DNA from: CALZJC01 sp963781065
Lineage (GTDB): Bacteria > Acidobacteriota > Thermoanaerobaculia > Multivoradales > JAHEKO01
Assembly (NCBI GenBank): GCA_963781065.1
Contig: CAWAET010000017.1
Location: forward strand, 1-64,000
Length of the DNA stretch: 64,000 nt
Direction: 5' to 3'
Shown: positions 16,274 through 25,052 of the stretch, piece by piece
How positions within the stretch are numbered: position 1 is the first letter of the stretch
Layout: each line of letters begins with the position of its first letter
The notes under the pieces: model-generated
Seen by the model: only the letters and a program-made list of their open reading frames with translations
What the model was told of the DNA's origin: nothing
The model's database searches: none
Program-made: the position numbers and the translations under genes

Positions 16274-17500
16274 ATGCCCAACGTAGCCTTCGTCGCGCCC
16301 TACCCCGCCGAGGCCACCATGCGGTTCGCCCTGGCGGCCGCCGCCGAGTCCGGCGGGCGGCTCGGCCTGATCAGCCATCAGCCCCTGGAGCACACGCCCG
16401 AGCGGCTGCGCCGGGCGATCCGGGCCCACTGGCGCGTCGACAACGCGCTCGACCCCGGCCAGCTCGAGACCGCGGTCCGGGGCATCGCCGGCCAACTCGG
16501 CTCGGTCGACCGGCTGATGGGCGTCCTCGAGCAGCTCCAGGTGCCGCTGGGGGTGGTGCGCGACCGGCTGGGCATCGCCGGCATGGGCGGCGAGGTGGCG
16601 AAGAACTTCCGCGAGAAGGCGCGCATGAAGAGCGTGCTGCGGCAGGCCGGAATCCCCTGCGCCCGCCACTGCCTGGCGGAGAGCCGCGAGCAGGCGCTCG
16701 ACTTCGCCCGCCGCATCGACGGTCCCCTGGTGGTCAAGCCGCCGGCGGGAGCCGGCGCCAAGGCCACCTTCCGGGTCGACAACCTGAAGCGGCTCGAAGA
16801 GATCCTCGGCTTCGCCCACCCTTCGGCCGCCGCGCCGGTGCTGCTCGAGGAGCACCTCACCGGCCGCGAGCGCTCCTTCGAGACCGTCATGATCGGCGGC
16901 CGGCCGGTCTGGCACTCGATCTCGCGCTACTTCCCGACGCCGCTCGAGGCGCTGCAGAACCCGTGGATCCAGTGGTGCGTCTACCTGCCGCGCGACATCT
17001 CCGGCCCCGAATACGACCCGATTCGCAAGGTCGGCATCGCCGCGCTGCGGGCGCTCGGCCTGGAGACCGGCCTCAGCCACATGGAGTGGTTCGAGCTGCC
17101 CGACGGGCGGGTCGCGGTCTCCGAGGTCGGTGCCCGGCCGCCCGGCGCCCAGATCACCAACACGACCTCGCTGGCGCACGACTTCGACCTCTACCGTGCC
17201 TGGGCGCGGTTGATGATCCACGACCGCTTCGACCCGCCCGAGCGCAAGTACGCCGCCGGCGCCGCATTCCTGCGCGCCCAGGGCGAGGGCCGCCGGGTAG
17301 CCGGGATCCGCGGCCTCGAGCAGGCGCAGCGAGAGCTCGGCGAAGTGGTGGTCGAGGCGCACCTGCCCCAGCCGGGCCAGCCGCGCGGCGAAGGTTACGA
17401 AGGCGACGGCTGGGTGCTGGTGCGCCACCCCGAGACCGCGGTGGTCGAGAAGGCCCTGTCGCGGCTGATCACGCTGCTGCGGGTCGAGGCCGGCGAATGA
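16274..17500 (+). CDS. ATP-grasp ligase C
   Basis: A 408-residue paralogue of ligases A and D. The N-terminal pre-ATP domain starts MPNVAFVAPYPAEATMRFA. It is followed by the helix FREKARMKSVLRQAGIP, the nucleotide strand VVKPPAGAGAKATF, EEHLTGRERSFETV, SHMEWFELPDG, and the metal-binding segment SEVGARPPGAQITN. The C-terminal part contains GDGWVLVRHPE, also seen in the other two. I start at ATG 16274; the longer open frame would run through the repeat remnant and the RND gene. The stop overlaps the ATG of ligase D (ATGA), so both are made together and may act in sequence or as a heteromer. The substrate is unknown. The gene pair lies just downstream of the RND-OMF fusion gene, which could export the product; that is speculation. 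Confidence 0.9.
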   Translation: MPNVAFVAPYPAEATMRFALAAAAESGGRLGLISHQPLEHTPERLRRAIRAHWRVDNALDPGQLETAVRGIAGQLGSVDRLMGVLEQLQVPLGVVRDRLGIAGMGGEVAKNFREKARMKSVLRQAGIPCARHCLAESREQALDFARRIDGPLVVKPPAGAGAKATFRVDNLKRLEEILGFAHPSAAAPVLLEEHLTGRERSFETVMIGGRPVWHSISRYFPTPLEALQNPWIQWCVYLPRDISGPEYDPIRKVGIAALRALGLETGLSHMEWFELPDGRVAVSEVGARPPGAQITNTTSLAHDFDLYRAWARLMIHDRFDPPERKYAAGAAFLRAQGEGRRVAGIRGLEQAQRELGEVVVEAHLPQPGQPRGEGYEGDGWVLVRHPETAVVEKALSRLITLLRVEAGE

Positions 17501-18714
17501 GCGTGCTCTTCTTCTCCCCGGGCTTCCCCGGCGAGATGCCCTTCTTCGCCGCCGGCCTGGCCGAGATAGGCGCCCGTGTCGTCGGCCTGGGCGACCAGCC
17601 CGCCGCGGCGCTGCCCGAGCGGGCCCGCCGGGCCCTGTCCGGCTACATCCAGACGCCGTCGCTGTGGGACGAGGACCAGGTGATCGAGCTGGTGCGGCGC
17701 GAGGCCGGCCGCTATCAGATCAGCCAGGTGGAGTGCCTGTGGGAGCCGGGCATGCTCCTCGCCGCCAGGCTGCGCGAGGCGCTCGGGCTGCCGGGGATGA
17801 CCGTCGCCCAGACCGTGCCGTTCCGCGACAAGGCGGCGATGAAAGAGGTGCTCAACCGTGCCGGCATCCGCACTCCGCGCGCCTACCGCGCCGCCAGCGC
17901 CGACGACTGCCGCCAGGCCGCCGAGCGCGTCGGCTACCCGCTGATCGTCAAGCCGATCGCCGGCGCCGGCTCGGCCGACACCTACCGCGTCGAGAGCCCG
18001 GCCGAGCTCGAGGAGATCCTGCGCCGGATCCGCCACGTCCCCGAGGTCAGCGTCGAGGAGTTCATCGACGGCCAGGAGCTGACCTTCGACACCATCTGCC
18101 ACGGCGGCGAGATCGGCTATTTCAACATCGCCTGGTACCGCCCCCACCCGCTCATCGCCCGCACGCTGCAGTGGGTGAGCCCACAGACCATCACCCTGAG
18201 AGACGTCGACGCCCCCCATCTGCGACCCGGCGTCGAGATGGGTCGCCGGGTCCTCGAGGCCCTCGGCTATGAGAACGGCTTCACCCACATGGAGTGGTTC
18301 CTCAAGGACGACGGCGAGGCCGTCTTCGGCGAGATCGGCGCCCGCCCGCCCGGCGCCCGATCGACCGAGATCATGAACTACGGCGGCGACATCGACGTCT
18401 TTCGCGGCTGGGCCGAGGCGGTATGCCACCACCGCTTCAGCCAGCCGGTGCGGCGCCTCTACAACGCGGCGGTGATTTTCAAGCGGGCGCAGGGCGAAGG
18501 CCGGATCCAGCGCATCGAGGGGCTCGAGAGTCTGCTGGGGCGCTTCCGCCGCCACATCGTCGCGATCGAGCTGCTGCCACCCGGGGAGATGCGCCGCAAC
18601 TGGAAGCAGACGCTGCTCTCAGACGGCTGGCTGATGGTGCGCCACCCGGATCTCGAAACGACGATGCGGATCGCCGACGCGGTGGGGACCGACCTGCAGA
18701 TCTACGCCGGCTGA
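17497..18714 (+). CDS. ATP-grasp ligase D
   Basis: This is the 405-residue tandem partner of ligase C. It begins MSVLFFSPGFPGEMPFFAAG, closely like the start of ligase A (MHVLFVEPRFPANQPEF). Motifs are FRDKAAMKEVLNRAGIRTPRA, LIVKPIAGAGSADTYRV, VSVEEFIDGQELTFDTI, THMEWFLKDDGE and GEIGARPPGARSTE. The last keeps the Glu and Arg of the ATP-grasp metal site but has Gly-Ala where Asn-Pro is usual. Ligase D is visibly closer to A than to C in the N-terminal domain. It overlaps ligase C by 4 bp. No signal peptide is present. The family call is firm and the reaction unknown. Confidence 0.9.
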   Translation: MSVLFFSPGFPGEMPFFAAGLAEIGARVVGLGDQPAAALPERARRALSGYIQTPSLWDEDQVIELVRREAGRYQISQVECLWEPGMLLAARLREALGLPGMTVAQTVPFRDKAAMKEVLNRAGIRTPRAYRAASADDCRQAAERVGYPLIVKPIAGAGSADTYRVESPAELEEILRRIRHVPEVSVEEFIDGQELTFDTICHGGEIGYFNIAWYRPHPLIARTLQWVSPQTITLRDVDAPHLRPGVEMGRRVLEALGYENGFTHMEWFLKDDGEAVFGEIGARPPGARSTEIMNYGGDIDVFRGWAEAVCHHRFSQPVRRLYNAAVIFKRAQGEGRIQRIEGLESLLGRFRRHIVAIELLPPGEMRRNWKQTLLSDGWLMVRHPDLETTMRIADAVGTDLQIYAG

Positions 18715-19142
18715 TTCCCGGCCGACGAGACGTCGGCCCACCAGGGCACCCCCAAGAGCGGCACTCGCCAGGCACCCTCGTCTCCGCGCCGCTCGAGCGC
18801 GGCCTCGCATGCCACGCGCCGCGCCAACACGGCCTTCTCGAGCTTCCGGGCAGCCCTGGGGGCAGCAGCGGCTAGACGCGGTGAGTTGACTGTATAGACC
18901 TCCAAATTTTCGACCCATCAACCATTAGTTTTCGCATTAAGCGACAAAAAATGACCGTATTGCTGCCAATGCATGTCCAGATTCAGCATGCGGACCTTGG
19001 GGAGCGGGCCCCGATAGAGAGTCCTAACCCCCTGTCCATAATGGCTTTACCCAGGTACTCGCAGCTTCTTGAGCGAGCACCGGCTGCCCTGGCACAGGCA
19101 GTGCAGCAGCCCTGGCTCGGGGAAACAGAAACGAGGCTCGAG
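18715..19142. other. Intergenic region with an AT-rich segment
   Basis: The first 165 bp are GC-rich, and a reverse frame there (18702-18905) resembles nothing I know. From about 18890 to 18950 the sequence turns AT-rich (TTGACTGTATAGACCTCCAAA, TTTTCGCATTAAGCGACAAA), a plausible promoter zone for the beta-helix gene. No repeat, tRNA or convincing small gene is seen. Confidence 0.4.
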
Positions 19143-20204
19143 ATGAACGTCAATCACGCCCAACGACCGCAGTGCCACCGGTCCACTCTTCTGGGACGCG
19201 CCGCCATCGCCGTCCTGCTGCTGATCGGCGCCGGGCCGCTGGCGGCCGCGCCGAAGCCGCTCAAGGTGCTGAACATCGACTGTGCCAAGGGCGATTCGAT
19301 CAACCACGCCCTCGACCGCAACGAGACCGAGCTCATCATCAACATCGCGGGGATCTGTACCGAGGACGTTGTGGTGCGGCGCGATCGCGTCACGCTGCGC
19401 GGCGTCGACCCGGCGGTCGACGGCATCCAGGCAGCGACGGTGGACGACCCCTACGGCGCAGCACTCTACATCCGTGGTGCCCGGCGGGTGAACGTGGAGA
19501 ACCTCCAGCTCACCGGCGGCAAGCACGCCGGTCTGCTGATCGAGGACGTTCGCCGCAGCACCATCCTGCGCAACCTGCGCATCGAAGGCAACCAGGAGGT
19601 CGGCCTGGTGGCCTCCAACTCGCTGGTCGTGGGCTTCGACCTGTGGATAACTGGCAACGGCATCGCCGGCGTCGGTCTGTCCGAGACCGCCTACCTCCGC
19701 TGCGACGACTGCACGGTCGCCGACAACCCCTCCGCCGATCAGGGCTTCGGCGTGATCGGCTCGGCCGGGGCCCTGGCGACCCTGTTCCGCGGCTCGATCA
19801 CCGCCGGGTTGCCGCTCAGCTTCCGGTTCAACTCCGTCGCCGCCCTCAACGGCACCACGGTGACCGGCTATGTGGCCCTCGACGCCCGGGACAGCGGCAG
19901 CATCTCCGTGCAAGGCGCCACCATCGACGGCGCGATCCGAGCGGATGGGGACAGCCGGATCGAGCTGCGCAACTCGCGGCAGGTCTTCAACCCGGTCCCA
20001 GGCGGCAACGTCGTCTCCGGCGCGTCGCAGATGACCGTCGCGGCGGGATCGATGCTCATCGGCGAGACCGCCTTCGACGAGTTCTCGAACGGGCTCTTCA
20101 GCCAGGGATCGAGCCTCGAGACGCTTGCCTGCGCCACCGGCTCGAACGCCATCTGCTCCGCCGACGTCAGCCTGACGAGCTCGAGCTGCTCGTCCTGCCC
20201 GTAG
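19143..20204 (+). CDS. Exported right-handed beta-helix repeat protein
   Basis: A 353-residue secreted protein. The Sec signal runs RSTLLGRAAIAVLLLIGAGPLAAA, so ATG 19143 is the right start although the frame is open to 18951. The mature part has repeated short strands of the parallel beta-helix type: VTLRGVDPAVDGI, ALYIRGARRVNVENLQLTGG, GLLIEDVRRSTILRNLRIEG, GLVASNSLVVGFDLWITGNG. Such proteins are often carbohydrate-binding or degrading, but no catalytic signature is visible. The C-terminus is Ser/Cys-rich (SLTSSSCSSCP) and four more Cys are scattered (CAKG, GICTED, RCDDC), which suggests disulfides outside the cytoplasm. The gene stands alone. Its function is not known. Confidence 0.8.
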   Translation: MNVNHAQRPQCHRSTLLGRAAIAVLLLIGAGPLAAAPKPLKVLNIDCAKGDSINHALDRNETELIINIAGICTEDVVVRRDRVTLRGVDPAVDGIQAATVDDPYGAALYIRGARRVNVENLQLTGGKHAGLLIEDVRRSTILRNLRIEGNQEVGLVASNSLVVGFDLWITGNGIAGVGLSETAYLRCDDCTVADNPSADQGFGVIGSAGALATLFRGSITAGLPLSFRFNSVAALNGTTVTGYVALDARDSGSISVQGATIDGAIRADGDSRIELRNSRQVFNPVPGGNVVSGASQMTVAAGSMLIGETAFDEFSNGLFSQGSSLETLACATGSNAICSADVSLTSSSCSSCP

Positions 20205-20257
20205 CCTGGGCCGAGATCCGGCCGCAGCCGTGACCCGGCACCGGCATCCGGCCGGGG

Positions 20258-20473
20258 GTGGCCCTCGAAGACACCCGAGTGCCTACATTCGATCCCATCG
20301 AAGAGATCGAGGTCGTCTGTCCCTACTGCGGCGAGACGGTGACGATCGCGGTCGAGGCCGACCTGGCCGGCGAACTGGTGCAGGACTGCGAAGTCTGCTG
20401 CAGCCCCTGGCGGCTGCTCCTCACTCGGTCGCACGGGCGCCTGCTCGCCGAAGCGACGCGGCTCGACGAGTAG
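20258..20473 (+). CDS. CPXCG-motif cysteine-rich protein
   Basis: A 71-residue small protein starting at GTG 20258. It contains VVCPYCGETVTI and, 20 residues later, DCEVCCSPW, the two Cys pairs of the CPXCG family, which should bind one zinc ion. Family members are usually about 60-70 residues, so it is complete. The end of the beta-helix gene is 53 bp upstream. No function is established for the family; a small zinc-ribbon accessory protein is the best description. Confidence 0.8.
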   Translation: MALEDTRVPTFDPIEEIEVVCPYCGETVTIAVEADLAGELVQDCEVCCSPWRLLLTRSHGRLLAEATRLDE

Positions 20474-20535
20474 GTGGCCCGCGGCGGTGAAGAACGCCTT
20501 CACGGTTATGCTGGCACCGTGATCGGAGGAACCAC

Positions 20536-22440
20536 TTGAAGCTCTGCCTGCCGCCCACGAGCGACCCGCGGCGACTCGCGGCGATCTTCTGTCTGCTCGG
20601 GACCGCCGCGCTCGGCGCGCTGGCGCCCCTCCGTGCCGCGGCCGAGCGGCCGTCGGCATCGGAATGGTCGGAGGTTTCGCGAGTGGTCGCCGTGGGAGAC
20701 GTCCACGGCAACCTGGGCAAGCTACGCGAGCTGCTCGCCGCCGCGGAGCTGATCGATGGCGAGGGCCGGTGGATCGGCAGCGAAACCCATCTGGTGGTGG
20801 CCGGGGACTTCCTCGACCGCGGCCTCGACGACCGGGCGCTGATGGACCTGCTGCTGCGGCTCCAGGACGAGAGCGCCATAGCCGGCGGCCGGGTGCACGT
20901 GCTGTTGGGCAACCACGAGGTGATGAACCTCTTCCGGGATCTACGCTACGTCAACCCGGACAGCTACCGCGCCTTCGCGACCGACGAGCGCAAGCCCGAG
21001 CGGCGTGCCGCGGCCAGCGAGTTTGTCCGCCTGGTCGGCGGCGGCCAAGGCAAGGCCGGCCTCCGAGGGTTCAACCGGAGTTTCCCGCCAGGCTACTTCG
21101 CCCGCCTGCGAAGCTTCTCTCCGGACGGCGAATACGGCAGCTGGCTGATGGGGCTGCCGGCGGTCGTCAAGATCAACCGGGTGGTCTACACCCACGGCGG
21201 GCTGAACGAGCAGTTCGCGGCGCTGGGGATCGACGGCATCAACCGGGCGGTGACAGCCGAGATTCGCCGCTACCTCGACGCCCGGACCGTGCTCGAGGAC
21301 GAAGGCGTCGTCTCGCCGGTGATGGACGTCCTCGAGGTGCTCGAAGCGGCCCGCAAAACCGCCGAGCGAGGATGGCGCGGCCGCGCCTCGAGCCGGCGCG
21401 ACGCCGCCGAGGAGCTGATCGGCGCCGCCGAGAGCCCGGTCCTGGGCGGCCAGGGACCGCTCTGGTACCGCGGCAACGCGCTGCGGGACGAGCGGCTCGA
21501 GCGGGACATCGTCGACCGGACGCTGCAGCTGCTCGACGCCAAGGCGCTGGTCGTGGCCCACAGCCCGACCTCGACGAAACGGATCACCTCCAGGTTCCAC
21601 AGCCGGCTTTTTCGCATCGATCATGGTATCGGCGGCAGCGCCAAGCCGCTCGCCCTGGTCGCCGAGGACGGCGAGATCCTGGTGCTCGACTCGGCCACGG
21701 GCGAGAGAACCACACCGGTGCGCGAGTTCCCGCTGGGGCAGCTCGGCGCCGGAAGGGGCGAAGAGCTGCCCGAAGAGCAGCTGCGCCAGTTTCTGGCCCG
21801 ATCGCCGGTTATCGCCGCCCGCGACCTGGGCAAGGGCAGCACCCGGCCGCTGCTGGTGGAGCTCGAACGGGGCGGCGACGTCCGCCGCGGGGTCTTCAAG
21901 ACCGTCGACGATGCCGCCGGCGGCGATCGCTACCAGCACGAGGTGGCGGCTTACCGGCTGGACCGGGCCCTCGGTCTGGGCATGGTGCCGGTGACGGTGC
22001 TGCGCACCCTCGACGGCCGGCCGGGCTCGCTCCAGACCTGGGTCGACGGGGCGCTGGACCTCGAAGCCGCCCGCGACTACAACCTCGAGTTCTTCGACGG
22101 CAAGGGCAAGGTGTCGCAGCTCGCCCTGGCCCGGGTCTTCGACGCGCTGATCGGAAACCCGGCCCGCAAGCCGGCCGACATCCTCGGGCTGGTCAACCGC
22201 GACCAGATTCTGCTGATCGACCACTCCAGGGCCTTCTCGACCTCGCCGGACCTGCCGCCGCAGCTGGACCGAGCCATCGCCATCCCGGCGCCGCTCGCCG
22301 CGGCCCTCGCGGGCCTCGACCGCGCCGGGCTGGCCGCCCGGCTCGCGGGCCTGGTCGACGACGAGCAGATCGAGGCGCTGCTGGCGCGGCGCGACAAGCT
22401 CCTCGCGCGCCGCCAGGCCGACCTCACGGCGTCGCCATAG
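20536..22440 (+). CDS. Exported Shewanella-like metallophosphatase fused to a HipA/FAM20-type kinase-like domain
   Basis: A 634-residue protein starting at TTG 20536, supported by GGAGGA 5 bp upstream. A signal peptide (LAAIFCLLGTAALGALAPLRAAA) sends it out of the cytoplasm. Residues 50 to about 370 are a calcineurin-like phosphatase of the Shewanella-like group: GDVHG 54-58, GDFLDRG from 90, GNHE 125-128, YTHGGL and VVAHSPT. Residues about 430-610 look like an atypical kinase fold: an N-lobe Lys (GVFKT, 455), FDALIGN with Asp 536, and a metal-type IDHSRAF with Asp 562. The usual N-x-D-R of HipA/FAM20 relatives reads NPARKPAD here, so catalysis may be altered or lost. A phosphatase and a kinase-like domain in one exported chain is unusual. 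The phosphatase call is strong; the kinase call is moderate. Confidence 0.82.
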   Translation: MKLCLPPTSDPRRLAAIFCLLGTAALGALAPLRAAAERPSASEWSEVSRVVAVGDVHGNLGKLRELLAAAELIDGEGRWIGSETHLVVAGDFLDRGLDDRALMDLLLRLQDESAIAGGRVHVLLGNHEVMNLFRDLRYVNPDSYRAFATDERKPERRAAASEFVRLVGGGQGKAGLRGFNRSFPPGYFARLRSFSPDGEYGSWLMGLPAVVKINRVVYTHGGLNEQFAALGIDGINRAVTAEIRRYLDARTVLEDEGVVSPVMDVLEVLEAARKTAERGWRGRASSRRDAAEELIGAAESPVLGGQGPLWYRGNALRDERLERDIVDRTLQLLDAKALVVAHSPTSTKRITSRFHSRLFRIDHGIGGSAKPLALVAEDGEILVLDSATGERTTPVREFPLGQLGAGRGEELPEEQLRQFLARSPVIAARDLGKGSTRPLLVELERGGDVRRGVFKTVDDAAGGDRYQHEVAAYRLDRALGLGMVPVTVLRTLDGRPGSLQTWVDGALDLEAARDYNLEFFDGKGKVSQLALARVFDALIGNPARKPADILGLVNRDQILLIDHSRAFSTSPDLPPQLDRAIAIPAPLAAALAGLDRAGLAARLAGLVDDEQIEALLARRDKLLARRQADLTASP

Positions 22441-22517
22441 CCGAACCGGCCGCGTCCGAGGCGCACGCTGTCGCGGAAGTGCCGCAGGCGAGCGTTGCCG
22501 TCGCCGGGGGCGCCCGG

Positions 22518-23288
22518 TCAGGCGGGCAAGCGACCCGGCTCGGCCAACAGCAGGGCGGCGCCGACGATGCCGGCCAGGTTGCCCATCTGCGCCACGACCA
22601 CCTTGCAGCCGACTCGTTCGAACCGCGGCACGAACTTGTCCGCCTTCTTGCTGGCGCCGCCGCCGAGGATGAACAGGTCGACGTGCAGGAGGTACTCGAC
22701 ATGCGCCAGGTAGCGGTCGACCTCGGCTCCCCACCGTTTCCAGCTCCATCCATGCCGAGTCCGGGCGCTTTCGGCGGCGACCGACTCCGCCTCGGCGCCG
22801 GCGATCTCGAGGTGCCCCAGCTCGGTGCCCGGCAGCAGGATCCCATTGGTGAAGACCGCGGTGCCGATCCCGGTCCCCAGGGTGACCAGCACCACGGTGC
22901 CGGACACACCGCGGCCGGCGCCCAGGCGGATCTCCGCCAGGCCCGCGGCGTCGGCGTCGTTGCCGATCGCGACCCGGTCGGCCTCGAGGCGGCGGCCGAG
23001 CTCGGCCGCCAGGTCGACACCGACCCAGGAAGGATCCAGGTTGGGCGCGGCGATGATCCGGCCGCCGCGGAACGTGCCCGGGAACCCACAGCCCACCGGC
23101 CCCTCCCAACCCAGCTTGCGGCGGATCCGGTCGGCGGTGCCGAGCACCGCGTCCGGCGTTGCCGGTTGCGGAGTCTTGATCCGCACCCGCTCGCTCACCA
23201 ACTCGCCGCTGGCGATGTCGACCACCGCCGCCTTGACGCCGCTGCCGCCGATATCCAGCCCCATGGCCCGGCCGGGCGTCTCGCTCAA
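22518..23288 (-). CDS. ppgK: Polyphosphate glucokinase (ROK family)
   Basis: PpgK phosphorylates glucose using polyphosphate or ATP. The 256 residues show the ROK phosphate loop GLDIGGSGVKAAVVD near the N-terminus, the polyphosphate-glucokinase segment GNDADAAGLAE, and the second phosphate loop LVTLGTGIGTAVF. The central GHLEI region and LFILGGGASKKADKF match the PpgK subgroup rather than general ROK regulators, as no helix-turn-helix is present. TTG 23288 overlaps the queF stop; an alternative ATG at 23264 begins directly at GLDIGG, and I cannot decide between them from sequence. It is probably co-transcribed with queF. Confidence 0.88.
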   Translation of the reverse strand: MSETPGRAMGLDIGGSGVKAAVVDIASGELVSERVRIKTPQPATPDAVLGTADRIRRKLGWEGPVGCGFPGTFRGGRIIAAPNLDPSWVGVDLAAELGRRLEADRVAIGNDADAAGLAEIRLGAGRGVSGTVVLVTLGTGIGTAVFTNGILLPGTELGHLEIAGAEAESVAAESARTRHGWSWKRWGAEVDRYLAHVEYLLHVDLFILGGGASKKADKFVPRFERVGCKVVVAQMGNLAGIVGAALLLAEPGRLPA

Positions 23289-23692
23289 GTGTCCGCGGAC
23301 CTCTCCGCCGTCGCCACGATGCCGATGCCCCCGCGGACGTTCTGATGAACATCCACCCGCACGCTCGCCGGGGCGATGGCGTAAACCACGTCATCCGCGA
23401 TCCGCGCCGCCAGCGCCTCGCAAAACGCGGGCTCGTCGCGGTAGGACCACAGATAGACCTTGAGCGACTTCGACTCGAGGCACCGCTCGCGCGGCGCATA
23501 CTCGATGACCACCGAACCGAAGTCCGGCTGGCCCGACCGCGGGCAGATCGAGGTGAGCTCGGTCGCGGTCAGCGTCACCCGCTGCACGTCGGGCGCCGGG
23601 AACGCCTCGGACCTGAGCAGGTCGCGGGCCGCGGCCGGGCTTTCGGCGCCGGGCAGCGGGCCCTGTCGGGGCAGACGTTCTGAGTCGGTCAC
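23285..23692 (-). CDS. queF: NADPH-dependent 7-cyano-7-deazaguanine reductase
   Basis: QueF reduces preQ0 to preQ1 in queuosine synthesis. The 135 residues match the short, single-domain type I enzyme. The catalytic Cys is in TSICPRSGQPDF, with the substrate motif ESKSLKVYLWSYRDE following, and VDVHQNVRGGIGI at the end. It starts at a GTG, and its stop overlaps the start of ppgK. No other queuosine gene is in the window. The 43-bp gap to the upstream DUF2252 gene on the same strand allows a shared transcript. Confidence 0.95.
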   Translation of the reverse strand: MTDSERLPRQGPLPGAESPAAARDLLRSEAFPAPDVQRVTLTATELTSICPRSGQPDFGSVVIEYAPRERCLESKSLKVYLWSYRDEPAFCEALAARIADDVVYAIAPASVRVDVHQNVRGGIGIVATAERSADT

Positions 23693-23735
23693 TCGGGCGA
23701 TCTCCAGTGCGGGCCGCGCGGGGCGCGAGCGCCGG

Positions 23736-24953
23736 TCATTCTCGCACGGAGGACGGCGCGGTGCGGGCTGCCGCCCGGAATCGCTCCCAGGCGTCGATCA
23801 CCAACTCGGCCAGCTCGCGTCGCTCGCGCACGATCAGCTCGCGGTCACGAGCCAGCAGACGCATCTGCTCGCGCCGTAGCTGGAGGTCGAGCGGCGCGCC
23901 AATCTGGTTGGGGTGGCCGCGGCCGAGCTGGACGCCGACGTCGTAGGCGACCTCGGCCAGCTCGTCGGCCGAGGCGAAGTCATCACCGATCCCCAGCTCT
24001 TTGTAGTTCGCTACCCAGGCATGGATCCAGAAGGTGTGATCGTGCATCCGCAGGTAGCCCAGCAGGCCGTAGGGCCGGTAGGCGATGCGCGACTGACCGA
24101 CCAGGATGCGGAACGGATCGGAGCCGCTGGAGACGGCGATGCAGTCGATCTCGCCGAGCTCGCGCACCTGCTTGATCTCGAGCACCAGGTCGTCCAGCGG
24201 ATCGTCGCTGGCGCCGCGGATGCGCACCAGGTACTTGAGATCGAGGGCGCTGCCGATGCCCATTCGCAGATAGCCGACGGCGACGGTGTCGAAAAAGCGT
24301 GGCCCGAGGCTCGCGTCCTGGCTCCTCATCGCCTCGACATAGGGCGTCATGGCCTCGGCCAGCTCCTGCGCGACGCTGTCGGGCACCGGCTCCATGACCG
24401 AGGCGATCCACTCGAAGTAGGCCTCGCGGTCGAAGCTGAATCCCTGACGCAGGCGCGCCGCGACCGCGGGCTCGGGCGCCTCGGCCTCGGGATCCTCGAG
24501 CGCCACCTCGTAGCCGCGCAGGAACTCGTCGTAGATCCGATCCATCTCGCCCGCGCAACCCTGCTCGCGACAGGCCAGCTCCAGCGAGACGCCGAAGCGC
24601 AGCAGGTCGACCACCGCCGGGCCCTTCGACGAGTCGTCGAAATCGGTCAGGCCGCGGCCCAGATCGGTGACGGCGTACTGCTCCAGGTGAGCGTCGCCGT
24701 GCAGGTTGAACAGCGGCGTGCCGGAGACCGAGACGCCGAAGCGCCGGCAGACCTCGCTGGCGAAGGGGATGTTGATGAAGCGGAAGTAGCCGTGCGGTGA
24801 GGCCAGGATGCGCTCGAGCAGCTCGGGGTTGTCGGAGAAGTCGCGCGACGCCGGATCGACGTAGAGGAGGTTGGCCGGCGTCGCGATGACCTCGGCCTCC
24901 GGTTCCGCCCGGCAGCTCGCCAGCGTCAGGAGCGCGAAAGGCGGCCGCGGCAA
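23736..24953 (-). CDS. DUF2252-family lipoprotein, signal region apparently frameshifted
   Basis: A 405-residue protein in the frame starting at TTG 24953. The DUF2252 core is clear: FRFINIPFASEVCRRFG, then NLHGDAHLEQYAV and LTDFDDSSKGPAVVDLLR, a pattern that resembles the catalytic loop and metal loop of aminoglycoside-phosphotransferase-like kinases. Later comes KQVRELG and a C-terminal helical part. The TTG frame gives only a short leader before the lipobox LASC. One frame over, ATG 24975 or 24987 gives PIFRFRVAAAAF, and dropping one base from the AAA run at 24937-24939 joins it to ALLTLASC, a textbook lipoprotein signal. I therefore think the true start is near 24975-24987 and that a one-base error or mutation splits it. 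Its role is unknown. Confidence 0.8.
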   Translation of the reverse strand: MPRPPFALLTLASCRAEPEAEVIATPANLLYVDPASRDFSDNPELLERILASPHGYFRFINIPFASEVCRRFGVSVSGTPLFNLHGDAHLEQYAVTDLGRGLTDFDDSSKGPAVVDLLRFGVSLELACREQGCAGEMDRIYDEFLRGYEVALEDPEAEAPEPAVAARLRQGFSFDREAYFEWIASVMEPVPDSVAQELAEAMTPYVEAMRSQDASLGPRFFDTVAVGYLRMGIGSALDLKYLVRIRGASDDPLDDLVLEIKQVRELGEIDCIAVSSGSDPFRILVGQSRIAYRPYGLLGYLRMHDHTFWIHAWVANYKELGIGDDFASADELAEVAYDVGVQLGRGHPNQIGAPLDLQLRREQMRLLARDRELIVRERRELAELVIDAWERFRAAARTAPSSVRE

Positions 24954-25052
24954 CTCTGAAGCGGAAGATCGGCATCGTCGGTTCCATCCGAGCTCGAGTA
25001 TCCACTCTAGCCTGTTATCGGCCGAGCCCGGCGGGGCGCCGCGAGCGCGCGC

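Noticed and set aside
12439..16281. Reverse-strand open frame of 1280 codons opposite the RND-OMF gene
   Set aside because: It is a shadow of the GC-rich third positions of the forward gene. Its translation is low-complexity (Arg, Gly, Asp, His) with no domain.
18702..18905. Reverse-strand frame of 67 codons after ligase D
   Set aside because: It ends inside the ligase gene, has no ribosome site, and resembles no family I know.
20664..23345. Forward open frame of 893 codons over the phosphatase-kinase gene and ppgK
   Set aside because: It is out of frame with the recognisable domains and rich in Arg/Pro/Gly, so it is a shadow frame.
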